A stretch of DNA of 64,000 nucleotides from Cycas panzhihuaensis (lineage: Eukaryota; Cycadophyta). A program made the translations under genes and the position numbers. The stretch lies in contig CM041465.1 in NCBI GenBank assembly GCA_023213395.1, positions 228,353,741 to 228,417,740 on the forward strand. The letters are read 5' to 3'. The notes beneath the pieces were generated by a model. The model was not told the origin of the DNA and searched no databases. It saw nothing but the letters and a program-made list of their open reading frames with translations. Shown here in pieces: positions 43,851 through 56,283 of this stretch. Each line of letters begins with the position of its first letter. Position 1 is the stretch's first letter.

Positions 43851-44887
43851 TGGATTGTAATTATGGGATGATGTCTTGAGCTTTATGATCCTAAAAATGC
43901 TTCCATGCACGGCTTTGATCTAAGTGGCGGAAGTGATTTCCTCATGGTTAGGTTACTGAGTTATTGGGAATACCTTTTGGCCAAAACAAATTTGAAACAA
44001 ATGTGGGAACGGGTGGTGGATAAGATCACTCTTAAACTTTCTAAATGAATAAATAGGTAGTTGTCAACTATGGGTTGATATGAATATGCCTCAAAGAAGA
44101 ACAATGGTTGTGGAGTGAAAGCAAAAACACACAACTATATGAGGCTAAACAACATATCAATTGTTGGAAAGGGAAAAGAGAGGGCTTTGCTCATAATCTC
44201 CTTCCTTTGTCTCCGTTTGCATTATTCTATGAAAGTACACTTTTATAATAAGAGAAGGTAGCTTTAGGTAGTTATTAATCCTTTACTAATTAATTCAAAC
44301 TAATTGAGTTTATCTAACTAACCCTAACTAACATAGCTTAACCATTGTCACTGGCTTGGTTAAGTCCATTGTTTACATAAACCATATTTCGACCTTTACT
44401 AATTACGTTATTTACATTAAATGCACGAGTGAGGTCTCATGATTTCCTTCCCCTTTTAAGAGGAAATTGTCCCCAATTTCAAGGACTCACAGACATATGG
44501 GAAGTATTGGTCCAGTGTCGCTCTGAAGAACCAATTTGTGTGTTAGAATAATTTGCTTTTTTTAATAATCAAGTAGGAGGCTTTTTGTTGGTTTGCACCC
44601 CTGGTCTTGATGTTAAGAATGGTATCTACTTAGCAGGGAACCGCAGGGTCATTAGGAATGCCCATTAGAATATCGTGGGTGCTAGTTTGCAGAAGCGGTG
44701 CCTTGTTGATGGAATGAAGAAGCAACAATGTAGGAATTGAAGATTCGAAGATTTGTGTAGCAGTGGAAGCTACACTTCTTCTCATCCTTTTGCAAAACAT
44801 AGTTGTTCTCATCCCTGGTTTAGCATGCATGTTGGTTGTAATGATATGGCTTGTCAAGAAGCAAATCAGTACATTGTAATGTGATAG
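43851..44887. other. No gene; possible old gypsy LTR edge
   Basis: Around 44,050-44,480 the sequence ends in CCTTCCCCTTTTAAGAGGAAATT, which on the minus strand resembles the purine-rich 3' end of some plant gypsy elements. No coding domain is recognised and no second LTR is present, so this is weak. Confidence 0.25.
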
Positions 44888-45183
44888 TGTTAGAAACAAG
44901 CATACATATTTTTTATGTACACAACAAGCATGAAAGAAGCAAGCATACATAAACATAATTGATGTGGGAAACCTTTCTGTAAAAGTCCACCACAGAATAA
45001 TAGATTACATTGATATCGAAGATCAAATTATAATGGACTCAGGATCCCTTTAAATAGATCCACAAGTGTCTCAAATATACATTTGTCAGCCTACGTACAA
45101 TAATATATTTCATCACAATATTTGTACCATAATACACCGCATTAACATTAGTTGGGTTAAGTGGTTAAGTTACCACTCTAACA
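44888..45183 (-). repeat. Element H 3' LTR
   Basis: On the minus strand runs TGTTAGAGTGG to TTTCTAACA, 296 bp, right after the purine tract AAGGGGGGA (45,184-45,193). Edges were inferred from the TG...CA ends and the tract; no partner LTR is available. Confidence 0.6.
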
Positions 45184-45199
45184 TCCCCCCTTAATGTAA

Positions 45200-47199
45200 A
45201 TGTGGAGTCTTGAAGTCTTCCCAAGTGTTGGACTATACTTTGTCTTTGTCTTTGTTGATATATCCCCTCTTAAGAATAATTTTACTATGTCCCAAATTGG
45301 CATGAATCTTGATGAAGTGGTTTGCAGTAAGAGCTTTGGTGAATACATTTGTAAGTTGTTCTTCACTTGGACAAAATTCAACCTGCAACTTCCTTGATTT
45401 GATTTGCTCACGATTGTAATGGTGTTGGATCTCGATATGTTTTGTATGTGCATGAAATTTTGGATTCTTCGAAAGTCGAATAACACTTATTATCAATATG
45501 TATAACAGGTGTGCTAGAAGATGTATAAGATTCTCCAAAAGTCCTTGCAACCATATTGCTTCCCTCACACCTAAACTTGGTCCTTGGTATTCAGCCTTTG
45601 TAGAAGACAATGCAACGGTGGTTTGTTTTTTGGACTACCATGATACAAACCTATTGCCAATACCAAAGATGTATCCTGCAGTTGATTTCCTATCTTCAAC
45701 ATCTCCGCCTCAATCTGCATTAGTATACTCATGCAATTTCGCCTTTCCACCACGAAGGTATTCAAGGGCAAGATTAAGTATTCCCTTAACATACTTTAGA
45801 ATCCTCTTTGCAACAACCTAATATGGTTCTTGGGGACTCTACATGTAATGAGATACCAATCCAACAACATAAGCAATATTAGGCCTAGTAAGAGTTAAAT
45901 AAATCAAACTCTCTCCCAATTGCTGATATAAAGTCCCATCTACAACTAGCTTATTCATATCTTTCAAGAGCTTCATGCTCTTTACACATGGTGTCTTCAT
46001 TGGTTTGCAATCCTTCATCCATAATCTCTCAAGCAAGTTTTTTGCATACCTCGATTGCGACATCATGATGTGATCATCCATCTGCCTAACTTCAATGCTT
46101 AAGAAGTAATGAAGTTGCTCGAGATTTGTCATATCAAAAGTATGTCCCAAACAGGACTTTGTAGCTATAATAGTCCTATTACAGTTGCCTATAACAATAC
46201 GGTCGTCAACATACAACACAATAACAACTATTGTAGTTCCATTCCTTTGAATATAAAGACTCGGCTCCAATTCTGTTGTCACAAAACCATCCTCTTTTAA
46301 TCTAGCATCTATCTTATCATGCCAAGTAGGAGGTGCTTGTTTTAGGCCCTAGAGAGATTTCTTTAAGTGACACATTAAATGCTCTTGTTCGTCCTTCACA
46401 AAACCAAGAGGTTAAGCCATATAGATCTCCTCTTTTAAGTCTCCATTAAGGAATGCTGACTTCAAGTCCATCTTGTATAACTCCCATCCATATGCAGCTG
46501 CTAAAGCAAGGATCAATCAGATTGTTGTCATCTTGGAGACTGGTATAAATGTCTCTCATAATTGATTCCTTCTTTCTATTTGAATCCATATACAACAAGT
46601 CTAGCCTTATACTTGTCTACCTCTCCATTGAAGCGAAACTTCGTCTTATAGACCCACTTGCAACTGACTAGGTTCTTGGGTAGAGGTAAGGAACCAAATC
46701 CCATGTATCATTCTTCATGATTAAACTATACTCCTCCTCAATTGCAACTTTCCATCACAGATCTTCTTTTGCTTCTTCATATGAAATAGGATCACTGGAA
46801 TTGTTGGTGTCCACCACCAAAGTTTGACCAACACGTTGATTTCTCGTTCTTCATCCATATCCAAGATCTTCCATCGTCACACCGGATTCCTCAATACTCC
46901 TCCTAGCCCATAATAGAACATGCGGTGTTGTACGTGTCTCCTTTTGCGACGACTTCTCATTATTACTCCCATTTGGTCTTACTTATGTTTCTGACACTGC
47001 TTAGTTCCTTGATTTCTACACTTGTTGAAACATGGCTCGGGAATGGAAGAAGTGGAGGATAAAATCTATCTTCAAATGACCTCTTAGCATGGTACATCAA
47101 TGATTCATCAAACTTAACATCTTGACTAACCAAAAGTTTCTTCCCCTGTGGATCCCAAATGCTATAAGCCTTATTCTTTTGCAAAAACCCCACAAAGAT
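45200..47199 (-). pseudogene. Element H integrase C-end, RT and RNase H
   Basis: Integrase C-terminal piece at 46,963-47,199 (GFLQKNKAYSIWDPQGKK, LVSQDVKFDES). RT follows with stops at about 46.3-46.7 kb, then 45,839-46,282, where the catalytic box is YVDDR and SLGHTFDMTNLEQLHYFL-like and SLIYLTLTRPNIAYVVG blocks are seen. RNase H at 45,233-45,610 has TKAEYQ, KNPKFHAHTKHIEIQHHY and EEQLTNVFTKAL. It differs clearly from the C2 family. Confidence 0.8.
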
Positions 47200-47574
47200 T
47201 GTAGGAATGAGTGGATAGGAGTAGGAGACATGTCATAAAGCACATGTGAAAAAACCACAAGAGATGACAATACGACAAATGACTCACAACTCTCCAAATC
47301 TCATTAAGAAAATATGAATGATATAAGTACATATTTATAACTTTACACTAAGTCTAAACATAGGAGGTGGTTCAACAACTCCAACGCTCCCATGAGTTTT
47401 GATGTGCTCAAACTACTTCATTAATAGTTTGAGCATCTTTGACTTCTAGAACATTGACTAAGAATCTTCTCTCACTAGAATATTCTCATCAAGAATATTT
47501 TATGTGAGCAATTATTCTAATGAAATGAAATGAACTTAAATGAACATCTAATGGGAATGTACATTATTTCAACA
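47200..47574 (-). repeat. T2 3' LTR
   Basis: 375 bp; plus strand TGTAGGAATG to TTTCAACA. Confidence 0.9.
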
Positions 47575-47585
47575 CCCTCCCATAA
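47575..47585 (-). other. T2 polypurine tract
   Basis: Minus strand CATTATGGGAGGG directly before the LTR start TGTTGAAATA. Confidence 0.75.
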
Positions 47586-47911
47586 TGTTAAGTTCATTTC
47601 CTAACATAAACATCAGTGTCCTAAGTTTCTAAAAATTTCTCACAACTTAAAGTCTAAGTGAGAATACAGCTTGAGGGACAATACATGAACTCAACTATGC
47701 CATACTCCATATGTTGTCGAATAGAATGATGGTCTTCTTCCACAAGCTTGAATCTGTCACGGAACCCCAATTCTTCGATAGTTGGAAGGTATTTTGTTGT
47801 AGTAGAACAACTGAACGAGTCAAAAGAAGTCAATTAAGCCCACAATGGCTTCTCGAATGCTATAACTGCTGCTTTGTATACTACCTTGATAGAATAAGCT
47901 ATCCACATCAA

Positions 47912-48150
47912 GAGATCAACTAGAATTAGGTGCCAATGCACAATCTGTCGTTGATTCGGCCTTAACTGCTACGAGAGATCAACCAGAACTAAGTGGTTAA
48001 TGCACATCTTGTTGTTGAATAAGATCAACTAGAACTAAGTGTCATCCACATCCTGTTGTTAGGCTCAACTAGAATTAAGTGGTCAATGCACATCCTGTCA
48101 TTGATTATGATCAATCAGAACTAAGTGTCATCCACATCCTGTCGTTGCTT
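47912..48150. repeat. T2 internal repeat, about five degenerate units of 41-64 bp
   Basis: Units start at about 47,913, 47,977, 48,023, 48,064 and 48,108. Each carries a version of GATCAACTAGAACTAAGTG followed by CACATCCTGTCGTTG. Confidence 0.7.
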
Positions 48151-48990
48151 CGGCCTTTGCAGTTGCCTTTACAAATCTCCCAAAGAGGATTTCATCATCC
48201 TCATGCAGTACATGCAAGTTGTGATCATCAATGCGTGAACATCACACTCATTGTCTTGCTTCTCCAATGTCATAATCTTGGTATACAATATCGTGCTTGA
48301 TTTTATGCACTATTGTCATTTTTCAAGTCATTGTTGCTTCATAGAGTTGTTAGGTGTTTTCATTATCATCACCATAACACAATATGCTTCAGTAATAAGC
48401 TACCCAACTCACAAATAAAAGAGTTTGTGGTAGACAACGGTATGATAAGTATCATGCAAGTTGATAAGAGGTATATACTCTATAATTCACAACATAAGTC
48501 ACTCGTCTCCTTCAGTTTCTGCACATGAAGAGAGATAGAGACTAGATATTTTTCAAGAGTAAGCAAGTATCAGGACTCTAATAAATCATTAAGAGTCATT
48601 TTGCATTATATGCAAGCAAATAGAGATGAGCAATCTTCTCATCAACCACTAGCAAATTGATGAATGCTAGTGTTCCAGGTTCCAATTCTGTCATGTCATG
48701 CCGTATGACACCATGTTGTGGTATATTGTGCCGCTTTTGAAATGCCAACAATTGGGTCTGATTAGGCTTCATCTCTTCTCTTTTTAACAACTCCCATAGG
48801 TTTTCGTAAGATTAGAAAGTGTTACATTACGTAGGACTTACATTTTGCCTTAGTGAATCTAGCAAATTCTAGCTAGTAATTCACTGACATTTTATGAAGT
48901 CTGTAATTAAGAAATTAAGGAGAAGTAGAGTTCAAATCACCGCAAGTGTGAGTGTTAGACATCACTTAGTGACCACAAGGTGGATTACTT
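48151..48990. other. T2 interior, no recognised gene
   Basis: Short frames only; none matches a retroviral or host domain I know. Confidence 0.35.
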
Positions 48991-48999
48991 CAAAAAGAG

Positions 49000-49920
49000 T
49001 ACAAATAAAAAGGTTTAAAATACCTTTTAAATACACTGTCAAAAGAGGATGAAGTACTTAGAAAATCCTCTTAAAGTGCTTAAAAAAGAGGACAAAGTAC
49101 CTTAAAATCTCCCCTTTAAAATACTCTCAAAGTAAATTGGAAAATCCTCCTTAAAATAGAGTCAAAGATATACTCTAATGAGGATTAGGTACATGAGAAA
49201 TAGTCCTTTGAAGTACTCCTTAATGAAGCCAATAAAATACCTTTAAAAGAAGACAAACTCCTTAAGGTATTATGCCTAAGAAATATTCTTAAAGAGGATA
49301 AAATATTTTAAAAAAATCCTCTTAAAATATCGCCACAAATGTACTTTTAAAAGAGGTTATAGTACATGACAAAAAATCCTCTTAAAGTACTTTTACATGT
49401 CACTAAAAATGCTCTTTTGTGCCACCAAAAATATACCTAAATTCCTCTCAAGGTCCTATTTTATGTCTCCAAGAAATGCTTTAAAAGAGGATAAATTACT
49501 TAAGACAATCCTCTTAAAGTATCTTCTATGAAACCTTCAAAGCTAGCCCTTTAAAAGAGGGAAATTTTCTTAAAATAACCCCTTTTTGTTACAAAACACA
49601 TCCTTTAAATGATTTTAAAATGATGCCAAAAGTGTATTGAAAGAGGATATAATGTATAAAAAATCCTCATTAAACACTTTTATGTCACCAAAATACAACC
49701 GCCATAAATATCCTTTAAAGAAGATAATATAAATCTTCTTAAGATATACCCCTTTTTGTCGCCAAAAATACATCCTTTAAAGAAGATAAAATATAAAGCT
49801 TAAATAGCTTAAAATCCTCTTTAAAATAATGTATCCAATTGATGAAAATAATAAAATTTCACCTCAAGTATTACAAAAAAATATTCTTTCAAAGAATAAA
49901 ATATATCTTTAAAGCATAGA
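49000..49920. repeat. T2 degenerate array of CTCTTAAAGTAC / AAAAGAGGA units
   Basis: Nearly 1 kb built from imperfect repeats containing AATCCTCTTAAAGTAC and AAAAGAGGATAAAGTAC. The two motif halves are rough complements (CCTCTT and AAGAGG), so neighbouring units could pair. AT-rich, no ORF. Confidence 0.7.
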
Positions 49921-50139
49921 GGAATATACTTCTTGAATTATGACTCCGCTTGATAAAAGAAGCACTATTAAGGAATAAGTTCTTTCAAAATTATTTAAAA
50001 GAATTTAAAAAAGAAGACCTTTTATATAAATAAGCATATTCTAAAAAATATGCTAAAGTATATATTGTAATGTTTTAATACATTACAAATCTATTGAAAA
50101 TATTTTTGAACTGCCTGATTACTATCTTTTCGTCGACGG

Positions 50140-50580
50140 GGCGGTGACGACGACTGTGACTCCTTCTCCATAATGGTGGCGTTTGACGGCTATGGTAGAT
50201 GGCGGCTCCGTTTCTGGCTCCCGTCCGGTAGGTGACAACTACAACGTCGGCTCCTTCTGAACAACGACGGCTCCTTCCAAATAGCGACGACTCCTTCTGA
50301 ATAGTGGCAACTCCTATACCGAGTGGCGGCGGCTCCTTTCATCAGCAGCGACTGCTTCATGTGACAGGCACAGGAACGACATCTAAGAGCAGGGTGTTGC
50401 CACGATGGCTACAACAAGTGACTGGGCTTCGACGAGATCTCCATAGTGGCGGCAGTCCGGAGACTAGTGATTGGCAGGTTTCTTCTAACTAGCTATGGCA
50501 GCTCAGGAGCAATGGTGGCTGCGCGATGGGAGAGGCTCCACAAAGGGCGCTAGAAGGAGGGCAGTTCTGGTTTATCTCCC
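50140..50580 (-). repeat. T2 GC-rich leader with 20-bp tandem repeat
   Basis: A sudden GC- and CpG-rich stretch. Three 20-bp units start at 50,249, 50,269 and 50,289 (pattern GGCTCCTTCTGAACAACGAC), with looser copies on both sides. It lies in the 5' leader of T2, a few hundred bases inside the primer site. Confidence 0.65.
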
Positions 50581-50884
50581 TGAGTAATGATAGCTGACAA
50601 CTGTGCCTCTTAACATAAGCGTCTTCATTTAGTTGTGCTCCTTCACAGTCACTAATTTCAGAGGAGGGAAGACTTAGATCATGCGACCATCAGGCAGCAA
50701 CTCAAACGTCCTCATGCAGACTAGCAACATCAATTGAAGGACAATTGACCCTCTCTGAATCTCAATTAGCATATACTTTGTGTTTGGTAGACAAGAAGAG
50801 GAGGGCATACTCTTCTTAAGACAGAACCTAACACACACTTGGACAGAATCTCACAAACATAGGGTATTATCTAAGTGTCAAGAA

Positions 50885-50901
50885 CCTAAGCTCTGATACC
50901 A
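50885..50901 (-). other. T2 primer-binding site
   Basis: Minus strand TGGTATCAGAGCTTAGG directly after the LTR end TTCCTACA. Confidence 0.88.
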
Positions 50902-51276
50902 TGTAGGAATGAGTGGATAGGAGGAGGAGACATGTCATAAAGCACATGTGAAAAAACCACAAGAGATGACAATGCGACAAATGACTCACAACTCTCGAAA
51001 TGTCATTAAGAAAATATGAATGATATAAGTACATATTTATAACTTTACACTAAGTCTAAACATAGGAGGTGGTTCAACAACTCCAACGCTCCCATGAATT
51101 TTGGTGTGCTCAAACTACCTCATTAATAGTTTGAGCATCTTTGAGTTCTAGAACATTGACTAAGAATCTTCTCTCACTAGAATATTCTCATCAAGAATAT
51201 TCTATGTGAGCAATTATTCTAATGAAATGAAATGAACTTAAATGAACATGTAATGGGAATGTACATTATTCCAACA
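50902..51276 (-). repeat. T2 5' LTR
   Basis: 375 bp; pairs with 47,200-47,574. Confidence 0.9.
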
Positions 51277-52458
51277 AGATACACTTCAAACTGTTATGAT
51301 CCAACTTCTTTCGATGTGCGTCCGGGATGTCTTCATATGCAATTGCCCTTAAACACCTTGAAATAATTAATGGAATGTTTTTGACCAGTCCAACACTCTT
51401 TGGGGGTAATGCCATGAACAACTTTCAAAGGGATCCTATTCAGAATATAAACAACTATTGCAGTAGCTTTTGCCCAAAACATTGGCGGTAGATTCTTTGC
51501 ATGCACCATACACCTCACCTTCTCCATCATGATACGATTCTTTCTCTTTGCAACACAGTTTTGCTGTGTGGTATATATGGCAATTAGTTCCCATTTGATA
51601 CCATGATCAACGTAGAACTGATTAAAGGTATTATTGTCATACTCCTTACCATTATCACTTCTCAAAATTTTTATTTTCTTATCATTCTCTTTCTTGGCTC
51701 TAACTTTCCATTCATAAAAGTGATCGAACACTTTAGACTTGTTTTTCAAGAAAAAGACCTAGACTTTCCTGCCCTATAAACACAAGGGCAAAATGAGCAC
51801 CTGATATAGAACGATTTGATAGTGGCCCCATCAAATCAATATGTACAAGCTCCAACTTCTCATTTGCTCTACAGGCACAATCCCTAGTAAAAGGATAGTT
51901 ATGGTGTTTTCCATATATACATCCTTCACAAATGCCTTCTGAACATGGAACCTATGGTATACTTACCACCATCTTTAACCTATTCATAAGGCTGATGCTC
52001 CTATAGTTAAGGTGACCAAGACGCTCTTACCATAACTTGCTCACATCATCAGCACTATTAATAAAAACATAGGATTCCTTTTGGGCTCCAAAATTTTCAA
52101 ACACCCAAAAGTTATCTTGAACTTTTCCAGTAGCAACGATAGAGAAATTCTTCTTAGGATCTTTACCTATGTATCTATTATTGTAAAGCTCAATTTTCAT
52201 ACCTTGTTTACAGATTTCTTGGGCAAAAAGAAGATTAAGTTTCATCTTTGGCACATAATAAACACCATTGAATTTACCTCCTGCAAGCACAAGAGAACTA
52301 ACACCTTCAACAAGCAATACACGAGCATCTCCAAGAATGACATTAGCATCACTTGAACCTGCATCCAAGGCATCAAAGTTTTGCTTCTGATAGGTGATGT
52401 GTTTTTGTGCACCCGAGTCTAAGATCCAATAGTCTTTCTGATTTGACTCAGCTGACAA
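51277..52458 (-). pseudogene. Element H protease tail and integrase core
   Basis: 52,458-52,027 is the copia protease and pre-integrase part (YWILDSGAQKHIT, NVILGDARVLLVEG, VYYVPKMKLNLLF). A degraded zinc region follows. 51,749-51,333 holds integrase core sequence (KIKILRSDNGKEYDNNTF, then YTTQQNCVAKRKNRIMM and MFWAKA), with the RSDNG-EY catalytic Asp preserved. Confidence 0.8.
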
Positions 52459-52460
52459 CG

Positions 52461-52712
52461 TTGATACCCTAACACAATGCGCTGCTACACTCTTCTACTC
52501 ACCTCTAAGCATAGAGACATCGGCCACACACGAGAATCGCCTAGACACAGTCAATAGACTATTAGGGCAACTCAGAGCTACACAGGATTTGCTGACCTGC
52601 CATCACGACGTTGAAATTAGCCGTTGATTATTGCTACCTTGCCATGTTTTCATTCATGTTTGTTGCCAAATCGTAACACATATATAAAGCACATTTGTGA
52701 CATTGGGGCGTG

Positions 52713-52716
<4 letters not shown>
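52461..52716. other. No recognised gene
   Basis: Flank upstream of the element H protease; the gag and zinc knuckle expected here are not found. Confidence 0.3.

Positions 52717-52762
<46 letters not shown>
52717..52762. repeat. (TA)n microsatellite
   Basis: About 46 bp of nearly pure TA dinucleotides with one G interruption near 52,747. Confidence 0.95.
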
Positions 52763-53030
52763 TCTTCGGTTGTGTTATCTGAGATATAATAGTGGTGTGA
52801 ATCTCTCTATTACATGACATGCATTTAAAGCATGTGTATGACATTTTTAGTGTGTGACATATGACTTTGATGACATTTTTGAGGCGTATTATATTTGTGG
52901 CATGGTGTTTGTAAATGGCACATTTGTGACATTGAGGCTAAAAGAAAACATGCTTGAATGAAGAAAAGGCCATTTTTTATGTGAGAGAGTATGCCTTTAT
53001 AAATACATGGAGTGTTTTGTAACCGCTTAT

Positions 53031-55375
53031 CTATCTCAAGCCAAGGCTATCTCTAAAGAGTTGAAACTTGTCTTTGCTTATAGGTTTAGTCAAGATATCA
53101 GTAAGTTGTTCATTTGTTGTACAATGCAACAAATCTATCTCCTTGTTTTGCACCTTTTCTCAAATGAAGTGATGATGCACTTCAATATGTTTGGTTCGAG
53201 CATGGAAGATTGGATTCTTTATCATCTTTATTGTGCTTTGATTGTCACAAAAGAGCATTGTTTGTCCACTTTGTTGTTGATTCAGATCTATGAACAGTTG
53301 TTTTAGCCAAACTGATTCACAAGATGTACTGACAGTTGACTCGTATTCTACTTTTGTAAACAACAAGGCAACAATTGATTGCTGTTTGCTACTCTAAGAC
53401 TCTGTTGCTAATCCAAGAAGGAAGTAATACCCACTTGTTGATTTTCTTTTTTCCTTATCTCCTGCCCAATTAGAGCCACTGTATCCAACCACATTTCCTA
53501 GTTCTTTTCTTTGATATGTGAATTTCAAATTTGAATTGCCTTTTAAATACTTGAGTATTCTTTTAGTTGCTCTCCAATGCAACGATTTTGGATCTTGCAT
53601 GTACCTGGAAATTACTCTGACAGAATATGAAATGTTAGGTCTAGTAGCAGTATGGTAGATCAAGCTACCAACCAATTGGCTGTATAGCGTTACATCAACC
53701 AAAGTTTCTTTTGTGGAAGGTGTCAGATCGCACTCTATTTTTGTAGTGGTTGCACAACTATTGCAATCTTCCATTTTGAATTTCTTTAGCACGTCCTTGG
53801 TATATTTATTTTGTGATAGGGTGATTGAATCTTTTTGTTGTTTTATTTCTATACCAAGATAATAATTTAGAAGTCCCAAATCTGTCATTTCAAAACCTTT
53901 TTCTAATTGAAACTTTATAGCTTAGATAGACTCTGTGTCATTGCCTATGAGGAGCATGTCATCTATATATACAACAATTATTGTAATTAATCCTTTATTT
54001 TTCTTCACATATAAACTAGGATCTGATTCACATCTTTGGAAACTATTTTGAACGAGAAACTTGTCCAACTTGGCATACCGTGTCCTCGGGGCTTGTTTTA
54101 GCCCATATAGTTCCTTTGTTAGCCTATATACAAGATGCTCTTGACCATTTGGATGTATCCCTCTGGTTGATGCATGTGAACTTCTTCAAGGTCTCCATTT
54201 AGGAAGGCACTCTTTACATTCAATTGATAAACTTTGCAATTTTGCTGTGCAGCTAAGGCGACTACCATCCTCACAATATTTAGTTTTGTTATTGGAGAGA
54301 GGGTTTCATTATAATCTATCCCAGTTGTTTAAGTGTAGCCCTTAGCTACTAATCTAGCCTTGCATTTTTCTATCTTCTCATAAAAAATCTCTTTTATTTT
54401 ATGCACCCACTTACAGTTAACAATTACTTTACTTGTAGGTGGTTCAACTAGTTCCCAAGTTTTGTCTTTGGAGATTGATTCCATTTCTGTGTCCATTGCT
54501 GATTTCCACTCAACATGCTGGCTTGCTTCTTCATATGACTTGAGGTTCAACAAAACATAGAAGAGTTCAATGTTTTTGAGGCCTGGTTTTGTGATCAAAT
54601 ATGTTGCCTTTAGCCTCTTCAACTGTTTTGAGATACCATTTAGATATCTTTCTGGAGGATGCCCTGCTTTCCTCATCTTCTTCGCCGCTTGTTTCCTTAG
54701 GGAGCAAAGGACCACTTTCAGATTGCTCTTTTTCCTTCGTTACTATATCTTCAGAAGTGATTCCTGATATGTCTTTAGGTGGAGGGATTTTTATGGGAGT
54801 TTCCTTTGTAGGCACTTCAATTTCTTGACATATTATTGGACTTGCAACAATGTCTTATTCATTAAAAATAACATCTCTATTTGCATAGGCCTTGTTTGTT
54901 TTTGGGTATATGCATCTATAGGCTTTTGAATTTTTACTGTAGCCTATCATTATGCACTCTATTCTTTTACAATCTAGTTTTGGTTTCTTCTTGTTAGAAA
55001 TATGAACAAAAGCTTGACAACCAAAGATTTTCAGATTACTTACATTAGGTTTGTGACCCATTCATGCTTCTTGTGGAGTTACCTTATCTAAGGCAAAAGT
55101 TGGACTTCTGTTTATTAGATAGACTTTTGTATTTACAGCTTTTTCCCAATAAGTTTTTGAGATTTGTCTATCATGTATCATACTTCATGCCATTTCCATG
55201 ATGGTCTTGCTCATCCGCTCAACCACTCGATTGGATTAAGGTGTGTAAGGAGTTGTGATCTGCTGACGTATCCCATGAGTTTTGCAGTGGAATTGAAACT
55301 CTTTCGAAGTATACTCTCCTCCTTCACCAATGTTGACTTCGAATTTCACTACACTTGTGAGAAATGAACTTGTCA
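53031..55375 (-). pseudogene. Copia pol remnant (integrase to RNase H)
   Basis: Read right to left. Integrase core at about 55,080-55,375 ([44 protein letters not shown]). Integrase C-part at 54,855-55,061 (LKIFGCQAFVHISNKKK, GYSKNSKAYRC). Linker and RT start at 54,329-54,815 (TWELVEPPTSK, ARLVAKGYT). RT body at about 53.9-54.3 kb is frameshifted. RT end and RNase H at 53,160-53,888 (MTDLGLLNYYLG, RPNISYSVRVISRYMQ, GYSGSNWAGDKEKRKSTSGY). The end is at a stop near 53,031 after ILTKPISKDKFQLFRDSLGL. LTRs are not evident on either side, and gag and protease are missing. The sequence is of the same broad group as C2 and C4. Confidence 0.8.
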
Positions 55376-56283
55376 AGGGATCACTGGTGGTAGTCTAGCT
55401 TAGGATACAGTCAACATATTCATGTTTCCATTCTAGTCACTTGACACACAATATGGAAGGAACAAATCATCACATATTCATCATTATTCCATCAAAACAG
55501 TACACTAATCATCATATACTCCTTGTGCAATGAGTACCATACACATAATACACAATATTTCCACGTAACTTTCTCTTTGTTAAGCAATAAGATCAATACA
55601 TTTTGTTCTGGAACGTATCCTGCATACGTTTTAGCCGTATACACACTACATTGTCATATGTGTTTCGCAAGGGAATGCACCAGGGAATGTATCCACTGAT
55701 TCACCCAATCGTACTGTCCTTCTTAGTATTTTGGCTCTTGAATTGACTCATGGAATGAATGCTCGACTCTCACTATTGAATTGATGAGAAAGGTACCCTT
55801 AAATGGCTCCTTTTGGCTTCCTTTGAGTGAATATTGACCCCATGTCATAATTGTACCTCTTTGTTGTCAACATACCCTTTCACTTAATCTTGTGATTAGT
55901 CACCTTAAATGGCTTCCTTTTCGCCCGTACGTACTCCTGTTTTGGCTGACGTCATCAGATTTGGGCGTCCTTTGGTTCCTCTCTATCATGCATATTGTTC
56001 TATCTGCTAGCATACCTGGAAAGGTACGTATCCTGTTCTGCATACCCAGTCGTCATGCATTTCAATTTTTCCTGTTATACGTACCTCTGTATGGTCCATA
56101 CCTGCACTCTTCTAGTCAGTACAAGCCTGCATACTAGTTGTCTCATAGTTTATGTGCCAAACCTATCCCCAACATCTATCCTGGGTCAACGAAAAAGAGT
56201 TGAGCATCCCTGCTCATCAAAATTTCAAAATATTTTTGGGTATCCTTCTTTCCCACTTTATCCTTAGGCTACTCCTATAACAT
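55376..56283. other. No recognised gene
   Basis: Contains short frames and several copies of GTACGTA / TACGTACC words also seen at 57.6-57.8 kb, suggesting the edges of one decayed element. Confidence 0.3.

Larger units (their letters stand above)
47200..51276 (-). mobile_element. LTR element T2, no pol, inserted in element H
   Basis: 375-bp LTRs at 47,200-47,574 and 50,902-51,276 differ at about 11 positions. The primer site TGGTATCAGAGC abuts the right LTR and a purine tract abuts the left LTR, so it is transcribed leftward. The target duplication is AGAT (4 bp), or a 5-bp AAGAT with one base lost. No gag or pol is recognised in its 3.3-kb interior, which is made of several repeat arrays. 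This is the structure of a large retrotransposon derivative. Confidence 0.88.
44888..52460 (-). mobile_element. Old copia element H, split by element T2
   Basis: The 3' LTR is at 44,888-45,183 with its purine tract just to the right. Pol runs leftward on the minus strand in two segments, 51,277-52,458 (protease, integrase) and about 45,200-47,199 (integrase end, RT, RNase H), which join when T2 is removed. Many stops. Gag and the 5' LTR are missing on the right. Confidence 0.8.

Noticed and set aside
49000-49920. CRISPR-like array
   Set aside because: Units are degenerate, unevenly spaced and AT-rich without distinct spacers, within a plant LTR element.
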